DNA of 64,000 nucleotides from CAJBLF01 sp964504915 (GTDB lineage: Bacteria; Patescibacteriota; Gracilibacteria; Absconditabacterales; Absconditicoccaceae). The stretch is taken from contig CAZDFH010000007.1 in assembly GCA_964504915.1 (NCBI GenBank), positions 17,267-81,266 of the forward strand, in the 5' to 3' direction. Position numbers and translations under genes: made by a program. Under the pieces are notes generated by a model. That model made no database searches. It worked only from the letters and a program-made list of their open reading frames with translations, and was not told the DNA's origin. This document shows, piece after piece, positions 52,486 through 62,314 of the stretch; the first letter of the stretch is position 1, and each line of letters starts with the position of its first letter.

Positions 52486-52950
52486 ATGGGATCTGGTGTA
52501 GGTACAGTAGTAAACTCATCTGCTGGTATGTGGGGGTACTTTTTCCAGGGCGGTGGCTCAGGTACGGTGTTTAATATTATCTTGGTGTTAGTATTGTTTC
52601 TGTGGATTGTCGCTATTATTTGGACGGCTAAAGATATTATATCTAGAACTAGTAATCCATGATTACAGGCTGTCAGTATTTTGCTTGTTACTTTTTTATC
52701 GCCTATCCTTGGATTGCCTGTATATTTCATTATTAGGCCTGTGTATTATAAAAATGATAGCATCCCTCGGAGAGAGTCTTGTGCTTTGAATTTAGTAGCT
52801 TGCGACAATTGCCATACCCTTAATCCCAAAGAATACGAATGTTGTATTGCCTGTGGTGAAAAGTTAAAGGTCGTCTGTAAACAGTGTGGTAAACAATATC
52901 CTCATGCATATGCTTATTGTCCAATTTGTGGAGCACCGAATATAGAATAA
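52486..52950 (+). CDS. Membrane-anchored double zinc ribbon protein
   Basis: This 154-residue protein has two hydrophobic helices (about residues 25-46 and 62-86). A C-terminal double zinc ribbon follows with four Cys pairs: CDNCHT, CIACGEK, CKQCGK and CPICGA. Similar DZR proteins are common in Patescibacteria; function unknown. One TGA Gly between the helices. Same strand as rel and the following large membrane-anchored protein. Confidence 0.8.
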
Positions 52951-53073
52951 AAGGCTATCGCCTGTTGAATGTTGAGAGGTTGAGAATTGAGAGTTTAGAA
53001 GTTTATACATTAATAAATTTGAAAATTGTTTTGATTATTTGTAAATTACTGAATTTTTAAATTATAGTTATAT

Positions 53074-54198
53074 ATGTTTCTTATTTTTACCTTACTTATT
53101 CTTGCTTTTGGAGTGTGATTATTCTTAAATGTTTTCGCATCTTTTTTTCCTTTCCTGCAAAACATTGCCACAATCTCTGATTATAATACTGCTTATTACT
53201 CTGCTTTGTCTTCTGTAGAAAGATGATCTCTTGTCCTTAGATATAAGCAAGCGTGATTTCAAGGTTCGTGATGAACGTTGGCTGTCACGTCGTGGTGACC
53301 ACTCAGTGATCAAAGTCCGTTTTTTGGTTCTGGTAGTAATCAGGGCAACCGGTGGGATATCCATTCTAGGACCTTAACTATCCCTGCTTTGTGAGCGGGG
53401 AATGTAGATCGCTTTTTGTTGGCTCCTGATAGTCTCAATTATAATGCTATCCGTTACGATACGCAGGAAACAATTTTGCTGAGTGTGGATGCCACCGTAG
53501 ATAGTGAAAAATATTATACGTGAAATAATTCTATCATAAACTATTTTACCTGAGGTTCTCTTTCGTGAGAATTTAGGTTGCCTCCAGCAGTGCGTTCAAT
53601 TTTTATGGTCGGAGGAGATCCACTCTTGTGTACAAATGTTGCTAATCCTGCTTGTGATCCCGATGGAAATTATCTGTATGATGAGGTGGTTTTGAACTGG
53701 TCTCTTCTTGGTATCGCAGCTGTCCCTTTCAAGATTATTCCTACGATTAATATCTTTTATTATGGGAATACACCAAATAAACTAGTTAACTATTCTTTTG
53801 ATAATGCACTTAGGGCTTCAGTTATCAATGATACGTGAACGATTGTCATGTGAGATGCTTCGCATCAATTCACTTTGATTGATGGAGGTGATTTTTTGAC
53901 GGGGCATACCGTGGTATCGCAAGATACTGGTATCCAGCAAGAGCCTTTTGGTACTATTCTCTGATGATGATTATACCACGATTTACAGCTAGCGTTTGAT
54001 CTTGTCTCATTATTACGCAGTACGCAATGAGCTATTTATCCTTATTTGGAGTATCGTTTCGAATTTCCACAAGAGATCTCTGATAGAGTCTATACCCTCG
54101 TCTGACACGGACGCAATCGTGAGTATGATGTTCAAATTGTCATCAAAAAGCCAACTGCAGAATGAACAGTCGGTGGTGATTTCACGGTAATCTTCTAA
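53074..54198 (+). CDS. Membrane-anchored protein resembling PilX-type minor pilins
   Basis: This 374-residue protein has an N-terminal hydrophobic helix (residues 1-30), then NIATISDYNTAYYSALSSVE. That order, helix plus a Q/N-x-x-x-A-Y-Y-x-A-x-x-x-x-E segment, is like PilX-type minor pilins. The rest is a long extracellular beta-rich region with few cysteines (LLCTNVANPACDPDG). There is no basic leader or GF-type cleavage motif, so it is not a canonical prepilin. At least 18 TGA glycines. Confidence 0.65.
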
Positions 54199-54343
54199 TT
54201 GGGTAAAACGAGTAATGAGTAAAATGAGAAAAGAATTATGGTAGTGGCGAAATTAGTAGAATAAAAAGCTAACCATTGAATGAATGGCTAGTTAAATGTG
54301 ATTTCATGTGAAATATAATAGAAGTATGAGAAATATACATAGA

Positions 54344-55024
54344 CTATATTTTTGATAATTCATACATGTGTGATGCATTTACCTGTATGGTATATCAATA
54401 TGTGGCCAATGTAGTATTAATATCTTTTAATCTGCCAATTACATTATTCTCCTGATTTATACCAATAACCAAATCTGTACTTTTATTGGCATCAAAATAC
54501 ATTGTTATAGTAAATACTTCAAAATCGCCTCAAGGATTACTTTTGTAGACAGAAGTTCACATGATACCAATATTATTTGGTATGACCAAATATTCACCTA
54601 ATTTATTCTTAATGGGGCTATTAAGAGATATATCATAGTCACTTCATTTTTTAAATAGTTCAGGATTTTTTTTGAAATTATTCCTTACTGCTTGTAATGC
54701 TCTAATATTTTCTGCTTCTTGTTTAGTATTTGCCATATCTGGATTGTATTCAAGATATGTTATTACATTTTTCCCATCAAATCATTGAGGAGATCCTTTT
54801 AACCATTGTTTAAATTCCTCGACATTTGCCATTCCGTTGATCATATATTCTTGTGCTTTTGGATTCCATTCTCCAATTGATGTAGGTATTTTATATATTG
54901 GACCGTTATCAATTTTTTCTTTAACTTGTTTTTTATCAAAAGTTTCTCAAACATCTGTAGGATTTAGTTTTGAAGATCAAAGTAGTAATGCATCAACTTT
55001 ACTCTCTTGATTGATTTCTATCAT
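54344..55024 (-). CDS. Hypothetical protein of 226 aa
   Basis: Mixed alpha/beta protein with no recognised family and no signal peptide. Segments include PIYKIPTSIGEWNPKAQEYM, a helical NIRALQAVRNNFKKNPELFK and a C-terminal beta-rich half (DFEVFTITMYFDANKSTDLV, VIGRLKDINTTLATYGYTIQ). Several TGA glycines. It has an excellent promoter of its own (55055-55083), so it is expressed separately from the flanking plus-strand genes. Confidence 0.65.
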
Positions 55025-55054
55025 TATACATGGGTTTTTAGAATAAACACTAAT

Positions 55055-55083
55055 ATTATAACATATAATCCTATATTTGTCAA
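55055..55083 (-). promoter_or_regulatory. Promoter of the 226-aa hypothetical gene
   Basis: Minus strand: TTGACA (55078-55083), a 17-nt spacer, TATAAT (55055-55060). The ATG lies 30 nt downstream at 55024. Perfect consensus boxes. Confidence 0.85.
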
Positions 55084-55218
55084 ATTTCTTGCTGCTTTTT
55101 TCTGTGGAAGATTTCTCGTTGCAATATACTAGGAAATGCCTATATTTACAGTAACCAAAATCTGCTTTCTAAGCCGGACTTTAGTTTAAGTCTTTTTTTT
55201 AAATTTTATCGTAATCCA

Positions 55219-57030
55219 ATGAAGATCAGAAATATTGCTATTATTGCCCATGTAGATCATGGGAAGACTACCTTAGTTGATCAGATGCTTACGCAATCTG
55301 GTACGATGAAACTCGCTGAAGACCAAGATCTCATCATGGATAGTAATGACCAGGAAAGAGAAAGAGGTATTACTATTTACTCCAAAAATACCTCTATCAA
55401 TTATCATGGTGATGTCATTAACATCATCGATACTCCATGACATGCTGACTTCTGAAGTGAAGTAGAAAGAGTATTAAAGATGGTGGATAGCGTTCTACTA
55501 TTAGTTGATGCATATGAAGGACCAATGCCTCAGACGAAATTTGTATTGAAGAAATCTCTAGAACTTTGAATCAAACCGATAGTCGTGATCAACAAGATAG
55601 ACAAAGATACAGCAAGACCAGGCCGAGTCATAAATCAGTTATTTGATTTGTTTTTTGCGTTGGGGGCGACCGACGAACAAGCAGATTTTCCTATCATTTA
55701 CTGTAGTGCCAAAGGATGATATGCTTTTGATGATCTCAAAGATTTTGCTGAGGCGAAAGAAAGTGGTAATATCACTCCAATGTTTGACTTGATAGAAAGA
55801 GAAGTGACACCTGCACCAGATTACTCTGACAAACCTTTTCGTATGCAGATCGCCAATCTCGGCTACGATGATTTTATCGGTAGACTTGGTATCGGTAGAG
55901 TATATGAATGAACTGTTGCTCAGGGACAAGAAGTAGTCATTTTTGATAATGAAGGGCATACGAGAAAAGGAAAAATTACCAAAATATTTACTACACTTGG
56001 TATCTCTAGGATAGAAACAAAACAGGCTTTGTGTGGCGACATCATCACTATTGCAGGGATCTCAGATATCTTCGTAGGAGAAACCGTCGGCGTAGCAGGC
56101 TGTGAACCATTCCCACCGATTCATGTCGATGCTCCAACACTTACTATGGATTTTCTTGTCAATGATTCTCCCTTTGCTGGTAAAGAAGGAAAATTAGTGA
56201 CGTCAAAAAATATTCAAGAAAGACTACATAAAGAATTGCAGACCAATGTAGGACTAGAAATTAATTTTGATAAATGAGGAAATAGATTCGCCGTTTCTGG
56301 TAGAGGAGAACTTCATTTATCTGTGTTGATTGAAACGATGAGAAGGGAAGGATTTGAACTTCAAGTCTCAGCTCCCCAGGTAATCTTCAAAGAAGAAAAT
56401 GGTAAAAAAATGGAACCAATCGAACACGTAGTCATCAATGTAGATGAACCCTTATCATGAATGGTTATCGATATCGTCGCTAAAAAGAAAGGACAAATGA
56501 CAAATATGACGACAGTAAATGGTATCACGACTCTGGAATTTGAAGTACCTACCAGAGGACTACTTGGATTTAGATCTCAGTTTGTCTTGATGACGAAAGG
56601 TGAAGGTATTATGTACAATTCCTATTCTCATTATGCACCTTACAAGGGAGAGATTCCAAAGAGAACAACTGGATCAATGATTTCGCAAGAAAATGGTAAA
56701 TGTATGAAATATAGCATCTGGAAGTTACAAGAAAGAGGGAAAATTTTCATCTTGCCATGATCTTCAATGTACGAATGAATGATTGTCTGAGAATCTGCAA
56801 AACCAGGTGATATGAAAGTAAATCTTACCAAGAATAAACAGCAGACCAATGTCAGGGAAAGTGGAAATGATGAAGCTATGAGATTACAACCAATCATTAC
56901 TCTGACACTCGAAGATTCACTTGCTTATATTAGCACTGATGAATATGTAGAAATCACTCCCAAAAACATTAGACTAAGAAAAATATATCTTACAGACTCT
57001 GCAAGAAAAAAAGCAGGAAAACCACTTTAA
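55219..57030 (+). CDS. typA: Ribosome-associated GTPase TypA/BipA
   Basis: This 603-residue translational GTPase of the EF-G group acts on ribosome assembly and stress adaptation. G1 is AHVDHGKTT; G2 region is QERERGITI; G3 is DTPGHADF (Gly = TGA), and G4 is NKID. Domains II and III follow, then the TypA-specific C-terminal domain (RGLLGFRSQF and QENGKCMKYSIWKLQERGKI). Length matches E. coli BipA (607). By hand count 10 of 53 glycines are TGA. The DEAD-box helicase starts 15 nt downstream, so the two form an operon. Confidence 0.96.
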
Positions 57031-57045
57031 TCTTACAACCAACAC

Positions 57046-58488
57046 ATGTTATTTTCAGAAATGAATCTCAAACAATGACTCCTCAAGGGGCTTACTGAGA
57101 TGAACTATACGACAGCTACCGATATCCAAACTAAAGTTATTCAGTTAACTTTAGCGAATAAAAATATCGTCGGACAATCACAGACAGGAACAGGTAAAAC
57201 AGCTGCGTTCTTGATTCCCTTATTGCAAAAAATTGATACTAATAAAGTAGGATTACAGGCACTTATTCTCGCTCCGACAAGAGAACTCGTAAACCAAATT
57301 GGTGAAGAGATTTTTGCACTGACAAAATATTATAGAGTGAATGCTGCCTGCGTCTATGGTGGAGCAAGCCAAGTCATCCAGAAGAAATTTCTTGCTAAGC
57401 ATCCAAGTATTATCGTGGCGACGCCAGGAAGATTATTAGATTTTATCAATCAGAAAGTTGTCGATATTAGCAAAGTGAGTTATCTCATCCTGGATGAAGT
57501 AGATAGAATGTTGGACATGGGATTTATCCGTGATATCCAGAAGATCCGAGGCATGATGCATCAGATACAGCAGACATCAACCTTTAGTGCGACGATTAGC
57601 CCAGAGATCAAAGAGATTATTAAATGACATATTGCTGAGTATGAATTTATCAAAATCGGCGAAGCTGTTACTGTGGACAAAATTAATCATAGCTTCGTCA
57701 GTGTGGCGCATGAAGATAAAATTTTAAATTTACTAAGTATCATTCATTCACATAGCAAAGATAAAATTCTCGTTTTTACACAGACGAAGAGAAATACGAA
57801 GACACTTTGTTACGTGATAGAAAAAGCTGGATACAAAGTCTGAATGTTAAATTGAAATATGAGTCAGTGAAAAAGAAATGCAACATTACAAGAATTTAAA
57901 GATGCGAAATTAAAAATATTAGTTACGACCGATGTCGCAGCCAGAGGACTCAATATGGATAATGTCGGTTTGGTCGTCAACTTTGACGTGCCGAAGGAAT
58001 CAGAAAGTTATATTCATAGGATAGGAAGGACCGGTAGAGCCGGCGCATTTGGGAAAGCGATCATGCTTGTTTCTCCGGAAGAATCTAAATTATTTGCTGA
58101 TATAGAAAAAGTACATCGCACGAGGATCAAAAGATCTGACCACTTTCCCGTTGTGGATACCAACAAACAGTTCAGCTGACACAAACTTGATAAGTCTACG
58201 GATAAGTTTGGTAAAGGTAGACCAAATCCATTGAGACAAGGACAATGAACTAGACCATCAGCTCCAAGCAAGTGACATTTTGCTCCGAGAAGAGATGAGG
58301 CGAGAAAACCATTTAGAAGAGATGATACAAAGAAACCGTTTGGCAGAGATGATGTAAAGAAGCCATTTAGGAGGGATGAAGTGAAGAAACCATTTAGATG
58401 ACCAAGATCTACTGGTCCTGCTCGTAGCGGTGCGCCAAAAGCGCAATTTCGTGGTATGGGGAAATCGTATGGGATGAAGAAAGGATAA
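57046..58488 (+). CDS. DEAD-box ATP-dependent RNA helicase
   Basis: This 480-residue DEAD-box protein likely unwinds RNA in ribosome assembly or decay. Motifs in order: Q motif (TTATDIQTKVIQ), Walker A QTGTGKTAA, APTRELV, TPGRLLD, motif II written DEVD instead of DEAD, and motif III SAT. Motifs V and VI follow (TTDVAARGLNMDN and HRIGRTGRAG). After residue 370 comes a basic low-complexity tail with four KKPFRRD-type repeats and Arg/Gly stretches, typical of RNA-binding tails. Cotranscribed with typA. Confidence 0.92.
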
Positions 58489-58530
58489 CAGATAACCCCG
58501 TAGCTTGTACGGGGCGGGCGGTAAAATGGG
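58489..58530. repeat. CCCCGTAGCTTGTACGGGGC hairpin repeat
   Basis: Almost identical to 8291-8346: CAGATAACCCCGTAGCTTGT then ACGGGGC(G/A)GGCGGTAAAATG. It starts at the last codons of the helicase. Confidence 0.7.
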
Positions 58531-58643
58531 TGTCTCTCCAGAATTTTTACTTGCAAAATAACTATTATTATTTATAATCTTTGCTGTCTGAAGGGTTCGT
58601 CCCACTTTGCCGGACTAGTTTGATCTGGCACAGACACCAAAAT

Positions 58644-58669
58644 GCTCCGCTATTACTGTGGAGTTTTTT
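58644..58669 (+). terminator. Rho-independent terminator of the typA-helicase operon
   Basis: CTCCGC/GTGGAG stem with a TATTACT loop and six Ts. It also lies just beyond the stop of the convergent 147-aa gene. Confidence 0.75.
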
Positions 58670-58674
58670 GATAT

Positions 58675-59118
58675 TTATAAACTTTCATCGAAATATAATC
58701 TGTGATATCATTTCATATTCCATGCTGGGATGACTGAGACGAATTCATAATGTTGCCACTGAGTAACCTTTTTAACAACGACTTTAATCCTTATCCAGTG
58801 TCATTGATATGCTTCTATTACTCAAACGAGTCAAAAATATTTAACTTTCATGGGTGACCTAATCTTTCTTCAATTCTTTTTAGTTATTATATCCTGCAGT
58901 TCTTGCTTATATTCTTGGTATAAGTGGGATTTCTCTATTATTCTATCGATTAGCAGAAAACACTTGTATCTCATACGTATCTCCTTCTCGGTTCTTTTGT
59001 GTCTCTTATCCTTGTTTTCTAGATGCCATAATGCTTGAGGAGTAATTTTTACTTCTCCAAAAACTGGTGAGGGAATCTTTTTGTGCTGTTCATAATATCA
59101 GAGGATTTGCTCTTTCAT
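58675..59118 (-). CDS. Hypothetical protein of 147 aa
   Basis: A basic protein starting MKEQILGYYEQHKKIPSPVF. Its middle is helical and Lys/Arg-rich (NKDKRHKRTEKEIRMRYKCF). The C-terminal half has strand-like segments ending WIRIKVVVKKV, YEFVSVIPAW and GYHRLYFDES. The last part is loosely like small phage or toxin nuclease domains, but no catalytic motif is certain. Six TGA glycines support coding. Function unknown. Confidence 0.6.
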
Positions 59119-59253
59119 ATCTAAATACACAATCTAAAAATAAGCATTTTTTGAATTTTGCAGTCACTGTTTGCAATTTTTGGGAATTCTACTTATAAAA
59201 AGTTAGAAAAAAATGGACAAGAATAGGACAAAAATATGAAGAATCCGTTCGCC

Positions 59254-59281
59254 TTGACTTATCGTCGATAATTTTTATAGT
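59254..59281 (+). promoter_or_regulatory. Promoter of the pyrEF operon
   Basis: TTGACT (59254-59259), 16-nt spacer, TATAGT (59276-59281). It would give a leader of about 140 nt before pyrE, containing a short ORF and a hairpin. Confidence 0.6.
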
Positions 59282-59323
59282 CACGATAACGAAATAAAAG
59301 TCTAACTAAATATAAGATCGCCT

Positions 59324-59413
59324 ATGAAACAAAAATTAAAAATGAACGGAAGAGATTCACCTTCCAAATTTTTTTCAAATGTGAATCAGAAAATAAAATG
59401 AGTTATTAATTAA
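59324..59413 (+). CDS. Possible leader peptide ORF upstream of pyrE (29 aa)
   Basis: A short ORF (MKQKLKMNGRDSPSKFFSNV...) ends 14 nt before the pyrE start. It contains one TGA (Gly). Within it the inverted repeat GATTCAC/GTGAATC (59351-59384) with an AT-rich loop could form a hairpin. It could be a regulatory leader or a chance ORF; only position supports it. Confidence 0.35.
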
Positions 59414-59427
59414 AAAATGTTAAATTT

Positions 59428-60078
59428 ATGAGTAAAATCTTATCTGAATCTATCGCAAGAGAATATGCAGCTCATGTTTTGGGTATTAAAGCAGTTACAT
59501 TAAAGATGCTCCCTGATTATTATGAATGGGCATCAGGATGGCATTCACCAATCTACTGTGATAACAGGAAAACACTTTCTTACCCTGAAATCCGTACATT
59601 TGTAAAAGAATATGCGGTAGCGTTTATTCGCAAGAATTATCCTCAAATCGAGGTAATGGCAGGAGTGGCTATAGGAGGTATCCCACAGGCCACGCTTATT
59701 GCCGACGCATTATCAATTCCTCTCGTCTATGTTCGTGATGAAAAAAAGGAACATGGACTGAAGAATATCATTGAAGGAGTGCTGGTGCCAGGACAAAAAG
59801 TGGGATTTTTTGAAGATCTCCTCTCGACTGGTGGGAGTACTATTAGAGCTGTAGAAGCTATCCAAAATGCAGGTGGGGAAGTTCTCTTCACTATGGCAGG
59901 TTACAGTTATCAATTTCCTAAGATGGAAGACATGTTTGCAAAAAAGAATATTCCAATTCATACAATAAGTAACTATGAAATTCTTATACAAGTTGCTGTA
60001 GAAAAGGGATATATTGCAGAAGAAGATCTTTCAATACTCGCCGAATGGCGTACAAACCCAGAAGTATGGGGTAAGTAA
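59428..60078 (+). CDS. pyrE: Orotate phosphoribosyltransferase
   Basis: This 216-residue OPRTase adds ribose 5-phosphate from PRPP to orotate, giving OMP. Signature elements: EWASGWHSPIYCDNRKTLSY for orotate binding, the flexible loop VRDEKKEHGLKN and the PRPP motif VGFFEDLLSTGGST (family VxxxEDxxTTGxS). All 16 glycines use GGN codons; none is TGA, unlike the neighbouring genes. It is followed by pyrF, giving the last two steps of UMP synthesis. The missing UGA codons suggest arrival from a standard-code bacterium. Confidence 0.95.
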   Translation: MSKILSESIAREYAAHVLGIKAVTLKMLPDYYEWASGWHSPIYCDNRKTLSYPEIRTFVKEYAVAFIRKNYPQIEVMAGVAIGGIPQATLIADALSIPLVYVRDEKKEHGLKNIIEGVLVPGQKVGFFEDLLSTGGSTIRAVEAIQNAGGEVLFTMAGYSYQFPKMEDMFAKKNIPIHTISNYEILIQVAVEKGYIAEEDLSILAEWRTNPEVWGK

Positions 60079-60117
60079 AACAATTAAAATTATTAATTAA
60101 TACTAAAAATTATTAGA

Positions 60118-60125
60118 AAAGGAGA
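60118..60125 (+). promoter_or_regulatory. Strong Shine-Dalgarno sequence before pyrF
   Basis: AAAGGAGA lies 7 nt before the pyrF ATG. Such a strong ribosome-binding site is unusual here, where almost all starts lack one. Confidence 0.75.
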
Positions 60126-60132
60126 AATTATC

Positions 60133-61257
60133 ATGGTAGTAAAACACAATTTTTACAAGTTGGCACGTACCCATAAATTACAGAATACACTGTATTGTGG
60201 TGGATTGGATTTCCATTTATTCAATGGGTATGATGCAAATATGGCAATTTACGGTCCGGCAGAACATTATTATGGCAAAGAAATGTATGAAACCGTGTAT
60301 AATGTTTATGCGACAGCTGTTAGTATATTGCACTTCGAAAATCCTGCTGATGCACCAAAATTTGCAAAAATTATTACTCTGCTTGAACTCTATGCAAAGA
60401 AAATAATTGATACATTGGTGATAAAATGTAATGTCCGGGTATTTAAACCACAAGCCGCGTTTTACGAACAATTCGGGCCAGTCGGGTTGATTCTGCTTTC
60501 AAGAATCTGTGGATATATCAAAGAAATGGAAAAAATCCATGATTTATTGATCAACCTTTTGGACTGCAAACGTGGGGACATATCCACAACACAAGAAGCT
60601 TATTTCCGTGCATTACTTGGTGACCTTAATGATCCTTTGGGTATCAACTATACACCCTATGGGTTTGATATCATAAATGTGACACCATGGATGGGGAAAG
60701 ATGTTCTTGCTTTGTGCGATGAGAAAGCAGGTAAAGACCTTCTTGGTTTAAAACTCATGCGTCAGGGTAAGGGTATAATTGTTGTCAATAAATCATCCAA
60801 TCCTTCAGGTCCTGAATATCAGGAATTGGTGCTGAAAGATGGAGAAATTACCTTGCAGATGAAAAACGTTCATGACTTGTATGCCATTAATCAGGAATTT
60901 GATCTGGAATATGATGGGCTTTCTACGATTGGTATGGTCGTAGGATCCACGCATGAATGTGATGGAAGTATTCGAAAGGCATTCCCCTCAACAACCTTAT
61001 TGGTTCCGGGTTTTGGAGCCCAGGGTGGGAAATTCAATAAAATAATGAAAGAACTAATTCCGACAGGTCCGCATGCTGGATTGGGAGCTATCTTCTCCTC
61101 ATCAAGAGGCACTATGTATGCGTTCCTTACCGAAAATGGAGGAAGTGGAAGGGTTGAAAATCTTGAAGCAGACCTTATAGCATCTATTGCATCATTCAGA
61201 AAAGCCGAAAAACAGGCATATGCAGATGCTAATATACCATACCCATTTGAAGGATAA
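60133..61257 (+). CDS. pyrF: Orotidine 5'-phosphate decarboxylase (type 2-like)
   Basis: This 374-residue protein matches the long bacterial PyrF subfamily 2. VFKPQAAFYEQFGPVG is the catalytic region around the conserved phenylalanine-tyrosine-glutamate. NVTPWMGKDVL corresponds to the family T-x-N-P-Y-x-G block. LMRQGKGIIVVNKSSNPS follows, then LLVPGFGAQGG, the phosphate-binding loop, and a late SSSRG. The enzyme decarboxylates OMP to UMP. The N-terminal 60 residues are longer than in short subfamily-2 members and the canonical D-x-K-x-x-D core is not clear, so subfamily assignment is tentative. None of its 35 glycines is TGA. A strong terminator follows. Confidence 0.85.
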   Translation: MVVKHNFYKLARTHKLQNTLYCGGLDFHLFNGYDANMAIYGPAEHYYGKEMYETVYNVYATAVSILHFENPADAPKFAKIITLLELYAKKIIDTLVIKCNVRVFKPQAAFYEQFGPVGLILLSRICGYIKEMEKIHDLLINLLDCKRGDISTTQEAYFRALLGDLNDPLGINYTPYGFDIINVTPWMGKDVLALCDEKAGKDLLGLKLMRQGKGIIVVNKSSNPSGPEYQELVLKDGEITLQMKNVHDLYAINQEFDLEYDGLSTIGMVVGSTHECDGSIRKAFPSTTLLVPGFGAQGGKFNKIMKELIPTGPHAGLGAIFSSSRGTMYAFLTENGGSGRVENLEADLIASIASFRKAEKQAYADANIPYPFEG

Positions 61258-61292
61258 AACGAGAAATAATTATTATTTTGACATTTACTTAG

Positions 61293-61324
61293 AGCTCCCG
61301 GCTTTGTCCGGGAGTTATTTTTTT
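61293..61324 (+). terminator. Rho-independent terminator of pyrEF
   Basis: GCTCCCGG/CCGGGAGT stem, CTTTGT loop, then TATTTTTTT. Also positioned to end the convergent xer transcript. Confidence 0.88.
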
Positions 61325-61333
61325 AATGAAAAT

Positions 61334-62314
61334 TTATTCTTCCAATAAATCATGTACTTTCTGTAAGTGCTTATCATCCACATGCGTATATATCTGTGTC
61401 GTCGTAATAGATGAATGGCCGAGGAGTGTCTGGACGGCTCTGATATCGGCTCATTTTTTAATCAGACTCGTGGCGAAGCTATGACGTAGGGTGTGCGGAG
61501 TTACTCTTTTTTCTATGCCGGCCAGCTTAGCGTATCTTTTGACTAATTCTTCCACTGCATTTCTGCTGAGATGTTGACCTTGGCTATTTCATGATTGGCT
61601 GGTAAATAAATATTCGGAGTCATCATCTCTGAGTTCTAAATATTTTTTTAGTGCGTCTCTCGCTTGCTTGGTCGTAAAGATTGCTCTGATCTTGGATCAT
61701 TTTCCTATGACGGAAAATTGATTGGAATCTATCTTGATATCTTTTTTTTGCAGAGTAATAAGTTCCGTCACTCTGAGCCCAGTGCCATAAAGGAACTGCA
61801 AAATTGCGTTGTCTCTACTTTGTTGCAAAGCTTTTTTGCTTCGTTGATCTGGAGCGTTTAATAATTTCTGTATTTCCTCATCATCCAAGAAACTGAGATT
61901 TCTCGAAGGAAATTTTGCGAGTTCGAGTTTGTCGGGGCTGATGCAGTCGATATCGTTTTTCAAAAGAAATTTCAAAAATGCTCTGATGGCGACGATGTGA
62001 TAATTGATCGTCCTGACACTGAGTCCGTTCTCGGTCAAGGCCATCCTGTAGTCGAGGAGCTGCATACGGTTGAGGTCAGTAATTTTTATATTTCACAAAA
62101 AATCTACGAGTCTCGTGAGCCGTAGATGATAATTTTCGATAGTTTTGGGACTAGCGTTTTTTTCGTATTGGAGATAGTACATATATTTGTCGATGAGATT
62201 ATTCAATGTATTGGTAGTCGTTTTATTTTTGAAAAAATTATTGTGTCAGCGTACTTGGGATTTCTTCTGATGCGGTAGTGCTTGGGATGTCTGAGCTTGG
62301 TGTGGATAAGGCAT
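61334..62314 (-). CDS. xerD: Tyrosine recombinase XerC/XerD
   Basis: This is a 326-residue tyrosine site-specific recombinase, probably resolving chromosome dimers at dif. The N-terminal SAM-like domain (about residues 35-125) includes YEKNASPKTIENYHLRLTRL. The catalytic domain has R in GTGLRVTELITL, Lys in the beta hairpin (VIGKGSKIR), HTLRHSFATSL (H-x-x-R), LGHSSITTTQIYTHV (H and the nucleophilic Tyr). The ATG at 62314 gives a 77-bp overlap with the next gene. A start near 62230 (TTG) or the ATG at 62182 would avoid most of it and fits family length (about 300) better. Confidence 0.9.
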
